Positions 17,662 through 25,700 of a DNA stretch of 64,000 bases are shown one piece after another. Source of the DNA: JAVBNU01 sp031551265 (lineage in GTDB: Bacteria; Cyanobacteriota; Vampirovibrionia; Gastranaerophilales; Gastranaerophilaceae). A program made the translations under genes and the position numbers. The notes under the pieces were generated by a model. It saw nothing but the letters and a program-made list of their open reading frames with translations. It had not been told where the DNA came from and did no database searches. The stretch lies in assembly GCA_031551265.1 (NCBI GenBank), contig JAVBNU010000028.1:1-64000 (forward strand). Reading direction: 5' to 3'. How positions within the stretch are numbered: the first letter of the stretch is position 1; each line of letters starts with the position of its first letter.

Positions 17662-18303
17662 TTACTCAGGGCGGCTTGGTATGCCTTCGTATTGAGGGGT
17701 GTAGAAAATATGAGAGCGTGGGATTGGCCAGAACAAGTACACAGCACGTCCGATGAATCTATCTTGAGGCAAAAGCCCCCAGAAACGTGAATCTGCCGAG
17801 TTGCCGCGGTTGTCACCCATCATAAAATACTGCCCTTCGGGAATAGTCATAGAACCACAAAAAGTGTTCTCATCACAAGGAGTATATGACCCTTCGTTTA
17901 CATATGGTTCATCTATTTGTTTATCATTTATAAAAACAGCGTATTCTCCTGTTGTTGGGGAGATTTTAATTTCCAGCTTGTCACCGGGAATACCGATAAC
18001 GCGCTTAATATAGGCAATGTCCTTGCACAAAATGCCGGTATAGCGAGCAAAAAGCGACCAAGCATCAGTCGGCAATGTTACGTCAGGCGGGTAGAAAACC
18101 ATTATTTGGCCGCGCTTAGGCGTTGTATAAAATCTTGAATATCTCTCAACAACAAGCCGGTCTTTTATTTGCAGGGTCGGCACCATTGACGTTGATGGTA
18201 TCCATCTCAGCTCAAAGAAGAAAAATTTAATGATAATCAGCATGATTATCACGAAAAATGCCGTGTCTAAAACTTCTTTTATTATGCTTATTAGTTTATT
18301 CAT
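17662..18303 (-). CDS. lepB: Signal peptidase I
   Basis: Membrane-bound serine protease that removes signal peptides from secreted proteins. One transmembrane helix spans about residues 8-28. Catalytic Ser lies in IPSTSMVPTLQIKDRLVVER and the catalytic Lys in YIKRVIGIPGDKLEI; MGDNRGNSADSRFWG is box E. Length of 213 is normal. The ATG at 18303 has AAAGGA 8 bases upstream and is preferred to the ATG at 18312. It overlaps the end of the polyprenyl synthase gene by 8 bases, so the two form an operon. Confidence 0.95.
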   Translation of the reverse strand: MNKLISIIKEVLDTAFFVIIMLIIIKFFFFELRWIPSTSMVPTLQIKDRLVVERYSRFYTTPKRGQIMVFYPPDVTLPTDAWSLFARYTGILCKDIAYIKRVIGIPGDKLEIKISPTTGEYAVFINDKQIDEPYVNEGSYTPCDENTFCGSMTIPEGQYFMMGDNRGNSADSRFWGLLPQDRFIGRAVYLFWPIPRSHIFYTPQYEGIPSRPE

Positions 18304-19243
18304 ACTCAACATCCTTTATCATCTCACAAATTGAGATTAGTGACTGTTTATAAATATTATCTTTAATAATATCCAAATTGGCAACTGCATTTGAAATATA
18401 TTCATCAATCAGCTGCTTAGTTTTCGCTATAGCGCCCGTCTCGACTAGTTTTTCATATAAATTTTCGCTATTCAACTCATCCAAAATATTTTTGTTTTCT
18501 TGACAAGCAAAAATCAACGGTGCTGTGTAAATCCCGTTTTTAAAATCGTCCAATGATTCATCGCGTTTGTTTGTGTTCAAGATATTCATTAAATCGTCTT
18601 TAATTTGGAACGCAATACCGAAATTCAGCGCGAAGTTTTTAATTTTTTCAAGCACTTCCTGCTCAGTATCGTCAAGAAACGCAGAATACAAGCCTATATA
18701 GAACAGCCTTGCTGTTTTATTTTTTGATTTTTCAATATAAGCATCAAGTGACATGACTTCGTATTTGCTAAAATATTGTTCAATTTCGCCGGTACAAATT
18801 TGCTTCAGAGCTTCGGAATATATTTTTATGATTTCAATTGAGCCAATTTCAGCGATGCTTTGAAATGCCATTGAAAAAAGGAAGTCACCTGCTATCACTG
18901 CCAGGCTGTTATTGAATTTCGCGCTGATAGTTGTTTGCCCGCGACGCTCAGCCGAGTTGTCGATAACATCATCGTGGATTAAAGTCGCGTTATGCACCAA
19001 TTCAATCGTAGCAGCAATACTATATTGGCGCTCATTTACGTTTCCCAAAATTCCACGCGCAAACATAAAAATTAATGCAGAACGGATTTTTTTTGAAGAT
19101 GAAAACAAATATTTCATAATCTCGTCTGAAAGTGATGTATTGTTTCGCTCTATTATGTCGGTCAAATAACTATCCAGCACAGCAAAATCATCACTAATGC
19201 ATGATACGAGTTCTCTATAGTCTTGTTTGCAAACCTCGCTCAA
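18296..19243 (-). CDS. Polyprenyl diphosphate synthase
   Basis: A trans-prenyltransferase that extends allylic diphosphates with isopentenyl diphosphate, probably making the quinone side chain. The first aspartate-rich motif is LIHDDVIDNSAERRGQTT near residue 80. The second reads QIKDDLMN, where most homologues have DDxxD, so its last Asp is replaced by Asn. Length of 315 fits solanesyl or heptaprenyl synthases (IspB/HepT-like); chain length cannot be told. The start is TTG at 19243 with GAGG 7 bases upstream. Coupled to lepB downstream. Confidence 0.9.
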   Translation of the reverse strand: MSEVCKQDYRELVSCISDDFAVLDSYLTDIIERNNTSLSDEIMKYLFSSSKKIRSALIFMFARGILGNVNERQYSIAATIELVHNATLIHDDVIDNSAERRGQTTISAKFNNSLAVIAGDFLFSMAFQSIAEIGSIEIIKIYSEALKQICTGEIEQYFSKYEVMSLDAYIEKSKNKTARLFYIGLYSAFLDDTEQEVLEKIKNFALNFGIAFQIKDDLMNILNTNKRDESLDDFKNGIYTAPLIFACQENKNILDELNSENLYEKLVETGAIAKTKQLIDEYISNAVANLDIIKDNIYKQSLISICEMIKDVEYE

Positions 19244-19380
19244 AAATTTCCCTCATAATCTGGATAATTCCATCTTATTACAAACATTAAAAAATGTTAA
19301 GATGGATGTATGATAGATTGAATGAAATTGTTCAACTCATCCCGCAACTCATAAAAATAAAATCTAATATTGAGCCGGTG

Positions 19381-19402
19381 GTAGGGTGCGTCTCACGCAC
19401 CG
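19381..19402. repeat. Hairpin repeat, module A
   Basis: 'gtagggtgcgtctcacgcac' followed by 'cg', with stem GGTGCGT-CTC-ACGCACC. It is identical to copies at 21881 and 36255 and lies 6 bases from the end of pth, where it might act as a weak 3' structure. Confidence 0.8.
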
Positions 19403-19408
19403 ATTTCT

Positions 19409-19969
19409 TTAATTAAACTTATTCTGAGCGATTTGCAGGCCTTCTTTCAGGTAGGCTTCAATTGCTTCGGCTGATTTTGAGATACTTTCCTCAAGCACAG
19501 TTTTTTCATCCTGAGCAAAGTTATTAAGTACAAAAACCTCCGAGGGGATATTCACAGGCTGAGGGCCGATACCGACTTTGAGCCTGTCGAATTTGCTTGT
19601 GCCAATACATTTTATGATTGATTTAATGCCGTTATGCCCGCCGTCCGAGCCTGATGAGCGAAAACGAACGGTACCCAAATCAAGCGCAATATCATCATAC
19701 ACGACAAACAAATCTTCAATCGGGATTTTGAAAAAATTCATCACCAGCGCAACAGATTCACCCGACAAATTCATAAAAGTCATAGGTTTGATTACCATAA
19801 TCGGCTCGTCCTTGAAGATAGTTTTTGAAATTTCGCATTTGAATTTAGATTCCATCAAAAAGTTGAATCCCCATTTTTGCGCCAAAAAGTCTACCACCAT
19901 GAAACCGGCATTATGACGCGTGTTTTTGTATTTATCAGTAGGATTACCCAGTGCAGCGATTAACTTCAT
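19409..19969 (-). CDS. pth: Peptidyl-tRNA hydrolase
   Basis: Releases tRNA from peptidyl-tRNAs that drop off the ribosome. The family motifs are GNPTDKYKNTRHNAGFMVVD, with catalytic His20 and substrate Asn, then KPMTFMNLSGESV and VVYDDIALDLGTVRFRSSGS with the catalytic Asp, and GGHNGIKSI. Length of 186 is normal. The bL25 gene, often beside pth in other bacteria, lies 1.4 kb upstream on the same strand here, separated by two other genes. Ribosome-binding site weak (AGAAG). Confidence 0.96.
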   Translation of the reverse strand: MKLIAALGNPTDKYKNTRHNAGFMVVDFLAQKWGFNFLMESKFKCEISKTIFKDEPIMVIKPMTFMNLSGESVALVMNFFKIPIEDLFVVYDDIALDLGTVRFRSSGSDGGHNGIKSIIKCIGTSKFDRLKVGIGPQPVNIPSEVFVLNNFAQDEKTVLEESISKSAEAIEAYLKEGLQIAQNKFN

Positions 19970-20095
19970 TTTAACTTCTTTCTGCCTTTTTTGTTTTATT
20001 GAATTGCCAAAATTACCTTTGAGTATGCTCCAGTGTGCTAATTAAAATTTTTAGAAAATAGTTTATATATTAATTATTATGATGGAGGATAAATT

Positions 20096-20668
20096 ATGTC
20101 AACAAAAAATAAAGCTATCTTGAATTTAAAGAGCAGCGAAAAGGTAAATAATTTTTTGGAGTCCAACCACTTACATAAAAAAGATTTTGCCGAAATGATT
20201 GGTGTGACATTGTCTTATGTATATAACTTAATCGACGAGACCATTCCGTTTTCAACACGCAGCACCACAATCGAGAGGATAGCTGTAGTTATGGACGTAG
20301 AACCCGAAGAATTCAGTGAATACAAAATCCCGCAAGAGCCAATCTTGATTGATGAAGCAGTTGAATTTATTAATGATAAACGCAAAGAAAAATTTAGCAG
20401 CACTCAACAATTCCTGAAAGCATTTCCACGTAGAAACAGAGTCGAGATAGTCGACTTTTTGCGCGGCGCAAGACCGCTCCCGCTGAACTGGAAAGAGCTT
20501 AGTCTAATGGCTCAGGTTTTGGATATCTCAAACGAAGAAATCTACCCGTTCTGGGAAGCAAGACTTGAACAGCTGCTTGAAAATGCAGGATTTAACACCG
20601 TCTCAAACGCACACCTGATGGAAGCCATGTTCAACTGCGCAAGAAACTTTGTTCACAAAGAAAAATAG
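20096..20668 (+). CDS. XRE-family transcriptional regulator
   Basis: 190 residues with an N-terminal Cro/CI-type helix-turn-helix at about residues 15-70 (FAEMIGVTLSYVYNLID, then STTIERIAVVMDVEPEEF). The C-terminal half (FSSTQQFLKAFPRRNRVEIV to PLNWKELSLMAQVLDISNEE) looks like a second, diverged HTH unit, so the protein may bind DNA as an internal tandem. GGAGGA lies 7 bases before the ATG. Monocistronic and divergent from pth. Target unknown. Confidence 0.82.
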   Translation: MSTKNKAILNLKSSEKVNNFLESNHLHKKDFAEMIGVTLSYVYNLIDETIPFSTRSTTIERIAVVMDVEPEEFSEYKIPQEPILIDEAVEFINDKRKEKFSSTQQFLKAFPRRNRVEIVDFLRGARPLPLNWKELSLMAQVLDISNEEIYPFWEARLEQLLENAGFNTVSNAHLMEAMFNCARNFVHKEK

Positions 20669-20708
20669 CTGCATTATGCAATCAAAAATTAACTATACAC
20701 AAGTCAAA

Positions 20709-20732
20709 CGCCGGCTGTCCTTTTAGCCGGCG
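20709..20732. terminator. Hairpin between converging genes, possible terminator
   Basis: CGCCGGCT-GTCCTTTT-AGCCGGCG forms an 8-base GC-rich stem between the stops of the XRE gene and the 20766 gene. No long T run follows on either strand (best is TTTGACTT on the minus strand), so termination is likely but not certain. Confidence 0.5.
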
Positions 20733-20765
20733 CGACTTAATACATGCTTTTCAAATAAGCTGACC

Positions 20766-21284
20766 CTAACCCGAAAGCGAATGCACCAACATTGTACGGT
20801 TAAGATTCCCAAGAATAGATGCCGCTCCCGAGTAATCCATCACGGAAGATGTCGATGTCGACATCGGTTTGTTGAATTCTGAGTTCACCTGACCTAATAA
20901 ACCGGTATAATACTCACGCATTTCATCGCTGGATGCGTTTTTTATACGCTTTTCTATTTCGGTAATAGTTCGGGCTTTGTCATTATCAACATCACCGGTC
21001 GCATCAAGTCCGACTTTACCCATAAAGTCGGCCCAGGGGATATATTGCGACCCTGATTTATTCTCAGTGTCACGTGTCTCCGAGGAATCAAGCATACGTT
21101 CAATCTGTTGGGTCATTAATTCCTGACTTTTGAGCTGATTGTATGTTTGTTCATCGATTGTTCTGTCACCTGTCGGGATACGCCCCTTGTCGGTCAGGTA
21201 CGTACGTATACGTAGATATTCGCTATCGCTGTAGTACTGATAGCCGAAGGCATAAGACAACGAGTTTATAGAACCAATCGACAC
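20766..21284 (-). CDS. Unrecognised 172-residue protein with Phe-Gly leader
   Basis: No known family recognised. The N-terminus MSIGSINSLSYAFGYQYYS carries the short leader ending in Phe-Gly seen in other proteins of this window. The remainder is polar and predicted helical (for example QLKSQELMTQQIERMLDSSE), with a SQYIPWADFMGKVGLDATGD segment and a DxDxD-like stretch (GDVDNDKART) that could bind a divalent cation. Start is GTG at 21284 with AAAGGA 9 bases upstream. No signal peptide or membrane helix. Confidence 0.72.
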   Translation of the reverse strand: MSIGSINSLSYAFGYQYYSDSEYLRIRTYLTDKGRIPTGDRTIDEQTYNQLKSQELMTQQIERMLDSSETRDTENKSGSQYIPWADFMGKVGLDATGDVDNDKARTITEIEKRIKNASSDEMREYYTGLLGQVNSEFNKPMSTSTSSVMDYSGAASILGNLNRTMLVHSLSG

Positions 21285-21353
21285 GTTAATATATCCTTTA
21301 TATATATTGTAGTATATATCAAATGATATTTCAAGTGTTTGTTACAAAATATT

Positions 21354-21381
21354 AAAAAAGCGACGCTTGTTTGCGCCGCTT
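21354..21381 (-). terminator. Rho-independent terminator of rplY region
   Basis: On the minus strand AAGCGGCGC-AAACAA-GCGTCGCTT (one mismatch), followed by a run of T's. It lies just after the bL25 stop at 21400 and before the next minus-strand gene. Confidence 0.8.
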
Positions 21382-21399
21382 AAGTTTATTTAAATCGTC

Positions 21400-21681
21400 T
21401 TAAACTACTTTAAACTCAACGTTTAAGTTGTCGTTAGTTCTGTAATTTTTTTGTACAGTCACTACAACAGCTGAGTATTTTTTGCCGCCTACTTCGAATT
21501 CAAAAGTAGCATCTTTATTGTTTTTATAGATGTTTACAAATTCTCTTTCATTCATTTGAATTGATACAGATTCCATACCTTTACCGTATACGGTACCTGT
21601 TAAAAGCCCTTCGCTTCTTAGTTCGCGCGGGTTTTTTTCTTCGTTACGTTTTTCTATATTTAACTTAATGGCAGTTGTCAT
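21400..21681 (-). CDS. rplY: Ribosomal protein bL25, short form
   Basis: 93 residues that match the 5S rRNA-binding domain of bL25 (L25/TL5/Ctc): LNIEKRNEEKNPRELRSEG, LLTGTVYGKGMESVSIQMNE and a C-terminal VEFKVV strand where family members have a similar HIDF-type ending. It lacks the C-terminal extension found in Ctc proteins, so it resembles the E. coli type in length. It binds loop E of 5S rRNA in the large subunit. Ribosome-binding site AAGGAG precedes the ATG. Ends in a clear terminator. Confidence 0.88.
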   Translation of the reverse strand: MTTAIKLNIEKRNEEKNPRELRSEGLLTGTVYGKGMESVSIQMNEREFVNIYKNNKDATFEFEVGGKKYSAVVVTVQKNYRTNDNLNVEFKVV

Positions 21682-21830
21682 GGGGTTTTCTCCTTTTTGT
21701 TTTGTCTATTTCTTTTAATTATATTTGCAAAATAAAATATTTCCAGTATTTTGCAAAAAATATTAAGTAGTTTGTATTATAATTACGTTAAGTCATTTTG
21801 AGTTTTTTGGCTCAAAATAATGTAGAGATT

Positions 21831-21944
21831 GGATTGCCACGCACCTTACGGGTGCTCGCAATGACAAAACACAAAATTCTGTAGGGTGCGTCTCACGCAC
21901 CGATTAAAAAGATAGAAATGTAGGTTGGGGTTTCTACCCCAACA
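21831..21944. repeat. Three-module intergenic repeat block (C-A-B) before purH
   Basis: Module C, 'ggattgccacgcacc' to 'gctcgcaatgacaaa' (21831-21868); module A, 'gtagggtgcgtctcacgcac' (21881-21902); module B, 'gtaggttggggtttctaccc' and onward (21920-21944). Each forms its own hairpin. The same three modules recur almost identically, in the order B-C-A, at 36137-36276. Confidence 0.85.
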
Positions 21945-21963
21945 AATCATAAGGAAATAAACA

Positions 21964-23490
21964 ATGAAAAAACGAGCATTAATAAGTGTATTCAATAAAA
22001 CAGGCGTTGTAGAATTTGCAAAAGAACTGGAAAATTTTGGCTATGAAATCGTGAGCACCGGCGGCACGTACGACCTGCTGCAAAAAAACAATGTGAAAGT
22101 CACAAACACAAACACAATGACGGGTTTCACCGAATTATTAGACGGCAAAGTCAAAACACTGCATCCGAAAATCCATGCCGGAATTTTGGCAGATGTCAGC
22201 CTGAAAAAAGAAATAGACGAATTAGCCGCTCAGGAAATTGAACCGTTCAGCCTCGTAGCTGTTGACTTGTACCCGTTTGAAGAAGTCGCAAAAAGAGACT
22301 TTACAATTGAAGATTTGATAAAAAACATTGATATTGGCGGCATAACAATGATTCGAGCCGGCGCAAAAAACCACAAAAACGTAGCGATAGTCTCTGATAT
22401 TGTAGATTACGACTGCATAATCAAAGCGTTAAAAAACAACAAAGGCGAAATCTCAAAAGAGGTTAAAGAACAACTCGCACTAAAAGCATTCAATCGCACA
22501 TCACAATATGACCGTGTAATTTGCGACACATTATCAAAAGTTTATGAGGTTGAGAACCACAAAACGGTTTGTTTGGAAAAAGTACAAGACATGCGCTATG
22601 GCGAAAACCCGCACCAATCAGCGTGTTTGTACAAACAAAACGATATTGCGGATTATGAAATCCTCAACGGCAAAGAATTATCATACAACAACTTGACCGA
22701 CATGACCGCTGCTGTGGGCATTGTCAGCGAATTTTACGATGTGCCTGCTGTTTCGATTGTCAAGCACGGAACCCCTTGTGGTGTAGCACTCGGCAAAAGC
22801 ATCGACGAAGCGTATTTGAAAGCCTTTGATTGCGACCCGAGAAGCGCGTTTGGCGGTATAATTGCACTTAGTCAGCCTGTCACGCACGAGATCGCAAGAC
22901 ATGCTTACACAGTGTTTTTAGAAGTGATTATAGCCCCTGATTTTGACGAAGCTGCATTTAACTTGCTTTCACAAAAGAAAAATTTAAGGCTTATTAAATT
23001 AAATACACCTTTGCAAGATTACAAAAATATCGCAACCGAAGAGATTAAAGTAACTCCATTCGGCACATTGATACAATCAACTGACATCGCTGAGTTGCGC
23101 AAAGAGAATTTTACAGTTGTTTCAAAAAATAAACCGACTGTCGAAATGGTAGAAGATATGGTTTTTGCATTTAAGGTAGCTAAACACGTAAAATCAAACG
23201 CAATTGTCATCGCCAAAGATTTCAAAACACTCGGAATTTCAGGCGGGCAAACCAGCCGTGTAGAAGCCGTTGAGATTGCGCTCAACAAGGCATGCGATGG
23301 TGCAAAAGACGCAGTGTTAGCGTCAGACGGATTTTTCCCGGCAACCGATAATATTGATGTGGCAGCACAATGCCGTATCGGAGGTATAATTCAACCGGGC
23401 GGGAGTATCAAAGACCCTGATGTTATCGCCGCTGCCGATAAATACAACATGGTGATGATTAACACAGGCATCAGACACTTTAGACACTAG
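21964..23490 (+). CDS. purH: Bifunctional AICAR transformylase / IMP cyclohydrolase
   Basis: Catalyses the last two steps of IMP synthesis. The N-terminal MGS-like cyclohydrolase domain opens with RALISVFNKTGVVEFAKEL and STGGTYDLL; the transformylase domain follows from about residue 195, with MRYGENPHQSACLY, SIVKHGTPCGVALG (catalytic Lys-His) and DGFFPATDNIDVAA near the C-terminus. Length of 508 is normal. AAGGA lies 8 bases before the ATG. It is unlinked to purN (42.5 kb) and purSQL (49.7 kb). The stop codon overlaps the converging HTH gene by 4 bases. Confidence 0.97.
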   Translation: MKKRALISVFNKTGVVEFAKELENFGYEIVSTGGTYDLLQKNNVKVTNTNTMTGFTELLDGKVKTLHPKIHAGILADVSLKKEIDELAAQEIEPFSLVAVDLYPFEEVAKRDFTIEDLIKNIDIGGITMIRAGAKNHKNVAIVSDIVDYDCIIKALKNNKGEISKEVKEQLALKAFNRTSQYDRVICDTLSKVYEVENHKTVCLEKVQDMRYGENPHQSACLYKQNDIADYEILNGKELSYNNLTDMTAAVGIVSEFYDVPAVSIVKHGTPCGVALGKSIDEAYLKAFDCDPRSAFGGIIALSQPVTHEIARHAYTVFLEVIIAPDFDEAAFNLLSQKKNLRLIKLNTPLQDYKNIATEEIKVTPFGTLIQSTDIAELRKENFTVVSKNKPTVEMVEDMVFAFKVAKHVKSNAIVIAKDFKTLGISGGQTSRVEAVEIALNKACDGAKDAVLASDGFFPATDNIDVAAQCRIGGIIQPGGSIKDPDVIAAADKYNMVMINTGIRHFRH

Positions 23491-23699
23491 CCTTTTTCGA
23501 ATTTTACGTTATAGCCTAAAATTTCAGCTATTTCTAAAAGTTCGTTATAGGTGACAGTACCTCGCTTAAGACGGTGAGAAAGATTTTGTAATGTATATTT
23601 TTTGCCAATTTTTTCCTGCATTTGAAAAGCAAGGTCTTTCATTTTGACATTCTCTTGCGCCAATAGAGCTTTAACTTGTTCTCTGACATACATTTTCAT
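23487..23699 (-). CDS. Small HTH protein, family copy 1
   Basis: 70 residues, or 68 from the second Met. It belongs with the proteins encoded at 28477 and 28686: all share [I/V]RE-x2-K-x-[I/L]-LA-x-EN near the start, an -LSHRLKRGT or -ISEKLIRGT segment in the middle and LGY-[KN]-[IV]-x-F at the end. The middle resembles the turn and recognition helix of XRE-type DNA-binding proteins. A TATAAT box ends 8 bases before ATG 23699, so it is probably leaderless. A perfect 24-base palindrome overlaps its promoter, which suggests autoregulation. Its stop overlaps that of purH. Confidence 0.78.
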   Translation of the reverse strand: MKMYVREQVKALLAQENVKMKDLAFQMQEKIGKKYTLQNLSHRLKRGTVTYNELLEIAEILGYNVKFEKG

Positions 23700-23706
23700 A
23701 TTAGCA

Positions 23707-23735
23707 ATTATAGCTTTTTGTCAACTAGTTGACAA
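23707..23735 (-). promoter_or_regulatory. Promoter of HTH gene 23487, leaderless
   Basis: Minus strand: TTGTCA (23735-23730), 17 bases, TATAAT (23712-23707), seven bases, ATG 23699. The -35 box lies inside the palindrome 23715-23738. Confidence 0.7.
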
Positions 23736-23738
23736 AAA
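23715..23738. promoter_or_regulatory. 24-base perfect palindromic operator over divergent promoters
   Basis: TTTTTGTCAACT followed directly by its exact reverse complement. It contains the -35 box of the minus-strand HTH gene and a plus-strand TTGACA (23729-23734) that pairs with TAAGAT (23752-23757, 17-base spacer) ahead of the 23832 gene. A bound dimer would block both promoters; the adjacent HTH protein is the natural candidate. Confidence 0.75.
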
Positions 23739-23831
23739 CAAACACTTAAAATAAGATAATGTTTATTAAAGTCAATTATTATTCATTATATTCAACTAAT
23801 ACTAAATATATCTTTACAAGAAGGGTTCGAC

Positions 23832-24206
23832 ATGGAAAAAGGCTTGAGTATATTTAAAATTGAACAGAAATTTAAAAATATTAATGAACTCTACAAGTAT
23901 CTACTAAAAAATGCCGATTTTATTGAGAAATATTGCGAAATAAAAATAAAAAGACCTCTAAAAAAAGGGCTGTTTTATATAACCGGAGTTGAGGCAGTTG
24001 ATGGGAGAAAAATATTATTTTATGCTACAAAGGAGCTTTTGCCTGAAAGCATTGGTGAGTTGATTGTACTCGCAGGAGCATGCAATTCGAAAATTATTAT
24101 ATTTTTAACTCCAAAAATTAATGCAACACTGTTAGAGCCTATGAACTGGCTTCAAAGCATTTGTAATACAGATATAAAATTTGTACTCATTGAAGTGAGT
24201 TTTTAA
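23832..24206 (+). CDS. Unknown protein, possibly related to PD-(D/E)xK nuclease-like domains
   Basis: 124 residues. The segment SIGELIVLAGACNSKIIIFL, the later WLQSIC and the ending IKFVLIEVSF resemble the 'LG-x-LLTYAAGL-x-A-K-x-x-x-W ... WLN ... F-x-x-x-E-[IV]' pattern that I recall from the nuclease-like domain found with DUF4268 and similar proteins. The acidic active-site residues are not convincingly in place, so it may be a non-catalytic derivative. AAGAAGG lies 7 bases before the ATG. It is divergent from an HTH gene and shares its palindromic operator, so it is probably controlled by it. Confidence 0.6.
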   Translation: MEKGLSIFKIEQKFKNINELYKYLLKNADFIEKYCEIKIKRPLKKGLFYITGVEAVDGRKILFYATKELLPESIGELIVLAGACNSKIIIFLTPKINATLLEPMNWLQSICNTDIKFVLIEVSF

Positions 24207-24207
24207 G

Positions 24208-24336
24208 TTATTTATTAGTTTTTGGACTATCATCAATTGACATGCCTTTCACGTGTTTGTGGATATTCCAAGAAAAAGCTGTTCCTATAATTACTATAAT
24301 TCCCAAAACCATAAAAAAAGATGTATCACTAACCAT
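24208..24336 (-). CDS. 42-residue single-pass membrane protein
   Basis: Too short for routine gene calling. One hydrophobic helix (FFMVLGIIVIIGTAFSWNIH) is followed by a short polar tail ending SPKTNK. A very strong ribosome-binding site (AAGGAGG) lies 7 bases before the ATG. The start codon is inside the last codons of the 24329 gene (8-base overlap), so the two are coupled. Function unknown; the pair could form a small membrane complex or a stress or toxin-like peptide system. Confidence 0.7.
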   Translation of the reverse strand: MVSDTSFFMVLGIIVIIGTAFSWNIHKHVKGMSIDDSPKTNK

Positions 24337-24565
24337 GTTTCAGCCTCCTTAATAAGTCATCTATTCGACTATTCATACTAAAAATATTATTTAAAAAAAC
24401 TGCATCAAAATATGCACCAATAAGTGCTAAAAACCATAACTTGACAGGTGACATAGGAATAAATAATAACCCAAATGTGCCGCTTGTTATAATTATAACA
24501 ACGGTTATTAAGCTTGTTCTTAAACTTATTAAATCTTTAATACTTTCTTTTAAGTAATCATCCAT
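24329..24565 (-). CDS. 78-residue membrane protein with two helices
   Basis: Two predicted transmembrane helices at about residues 18-38 (LITVVIIITSGTFGLLFIP) and 43-62 (LWFLALIGAYFDAVFLNN), between charged ends (MDDYLKESIKDLISLR and DDLLRRLKHG). No family recognised. The start codon follows a TAAAAT box by only 8 bases with no Shine-Dalgarno, so it is probably leaderless, while the coupled second gene has a strong site. Confidence 0.72.
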   Translation of the reverse strand: MDDYLKESIKDLISLRTSLITVVIIITSGTFGLLFIPMSPVKLWFLALIGAYFDAVFLNNIFSMNSRIDDLLRRLKHG

Positions 24566-24573
24566 ACTTGAAC

Positions 24574-24602
24574 ATTTTAAATCATCTGGAAAGATAAGGC
24601 AA
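24574..24602 (-). promoter_or_regulatory. Promoter of the two-gene small membrane protein operon
   Basis: Minus strand: TTGCCT (24602-24597), 17 bases, TAAAAT (24579-24574), eight bases, ATG 24565. The rest of the spacer to rpsL (24603-24806) is the rpsL leader; I see a TTGACT at about 24653 but no convincing matching -10 box. Confidence 0.6.
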
Positions 24603-24806
24603 TCCTTTTGATGCTTTAGGAACAGAATTGTTTAAATTTGTGAACAAAAACGTTGACTTTGAGCTATGTCTATAGTTTCATGGTAATACTTATGATTGTT
24701 ATCGCTGTAAAGTTTAGTGCTGTAAACTGATTAGGGTTATAAGTAAGGTTAAGAATAATGAAAAAGCTCCATTAAATATGGTGCATATAAGACAAAAGGA
24801 GATATC

Positions 24807-25187
24807 ATGCCAACAATTTCTCAATTGGTAAAAAAAGAAAGAAAAACTATACTTGATAAAACAAAATCACCGGCGTTAATGAATTGCCCACAACGTAGAG
24901 GTGTTTGCACAAGAGTATATACAACAACTCCTAAAAAACCTAACTCAGCACTAAGAAAAGTAGCTCGTGTAAGGTTAACTAACGGATTTGAAGTTACATC
25001 ATATATCCCGGGTATCGGTCACAATTTACAAGAGCACTCTGTTGTACTAATCAGAGGCGGTCGTGTAAAAGACTTACCTGGTGTTCGTTACCACATTGTC
25101 AGAGGCACACTCGACACTGCCGGTGTAGCAAACAGAGCACAAGCCCGTTCTAAATACGGCGCTAAAAAAGCAAAAGCGAAAAAATAA
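24807..25187 (+). CDS. rpsL: Ribosomal protein uS12
   Basis: Decoding-centre protein of the 30S subunit. 126 residues. It carries the invariant loops TPKKPNSALRKVARV and GGRVKDLPGVRYH, both with the lysines that give streptomycin sensitivity in other bacteria (wild-type pattern). AAAGGAG lies 5 bases before the ATG. Followed by rpsG after 21 bases. The usual fusA and tuf genes do not follow. Confidence 0.98.
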   Translation: MPTISQLVKKERKTILDKTKSPALMNCPQRRGVCTRVYTTTPKKPNSALRKVARVRLTNGFEVTSYIPGIGHNLQEHSVVLIRGGRVKDLPGVRYHIVRGTLDTAGVANRAQARSKYGAKKAKAKK

Positions 25188-25208
25188 TAAGAAAGGTATA
25201 TAAAAGAA

Positions 25209-25679
25209 ATGTCAAGACGTAACAAACCCCCAAAAAGAGTTCCAACAGCAGATTCTAAATATAATAGTGTAGATGTTTCAAAGTTCATCAACAGATTGAT
25301 GAGACGCGGTAAAAAATCACTCGCTGAAAAAATCTTCTACACAACATTAGAGAGAATTGGCGAAAAAGTGAAAGACGAGCCGACTGAAGTTTTCAAAAAA
25401 GCTTTAACAAACACAACTCCGTTGTTAGAAGTAAAAGCAAGAAGAATCGGCGGTTCTACATACCAAGTACCTATTGAAGTTAAACCTGATAGAGGTATGG
25501 CTCTTTCTTCAAGCTGGTTAATCGCAGCAGCCAAAAACCGCAGCGGTAAATCAATGGTAGAAAAATTATCTGCCGAATTACTAGACGCATCTAACGGCAA
25601 CGGTGCAGCTTGCAAAAAAAGAGAAGACACCCACAAAATGGCCGAAGCTAACAAAGCTTTCGCTCATTACAGATATTAA
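25209..25679 (+). CDS. rpsG: Ribosomal protein uS7
   Basis: Primary 16S rRNA-binding protein of the 30S head. 156 residues, normal length; typical segments are KFINRLMRRGKKSLAEKIFY, LEVKARRIGGSTYQVPIEV and the C-terminal KKREDTHKMAEANKAFAHYR. AAAGGT precedes the ATG. It ends the two-gene operon: a strong terminator follows 21 bases after the stop, so fusA and tuf must be encoded elsewhere. Confidence 0.98.
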   Translation: MSRRNKPPKRVPTADSKYNSVDVSKFINRLMRRGKKSLAEKIFYTTLERIGEKVKDEPTEVFKKALTNTTPLLEVKARRIGGSTYQVPIEVKPDRGMALSSSWLIAAAKNRSGKSMVEKLSAELLDASNGNGAACKKREDTHKMAEANKAFAHYRY

Positions 25680-25700
25680 TTTTTAAAAATATTGATAAAA

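Noticed and set aside
21831..21944. CRISPR array
   Set aside because: The modules are distinct hairpins, not regularly spaced identical repeats with unique spacers, and no cas genes are seen.
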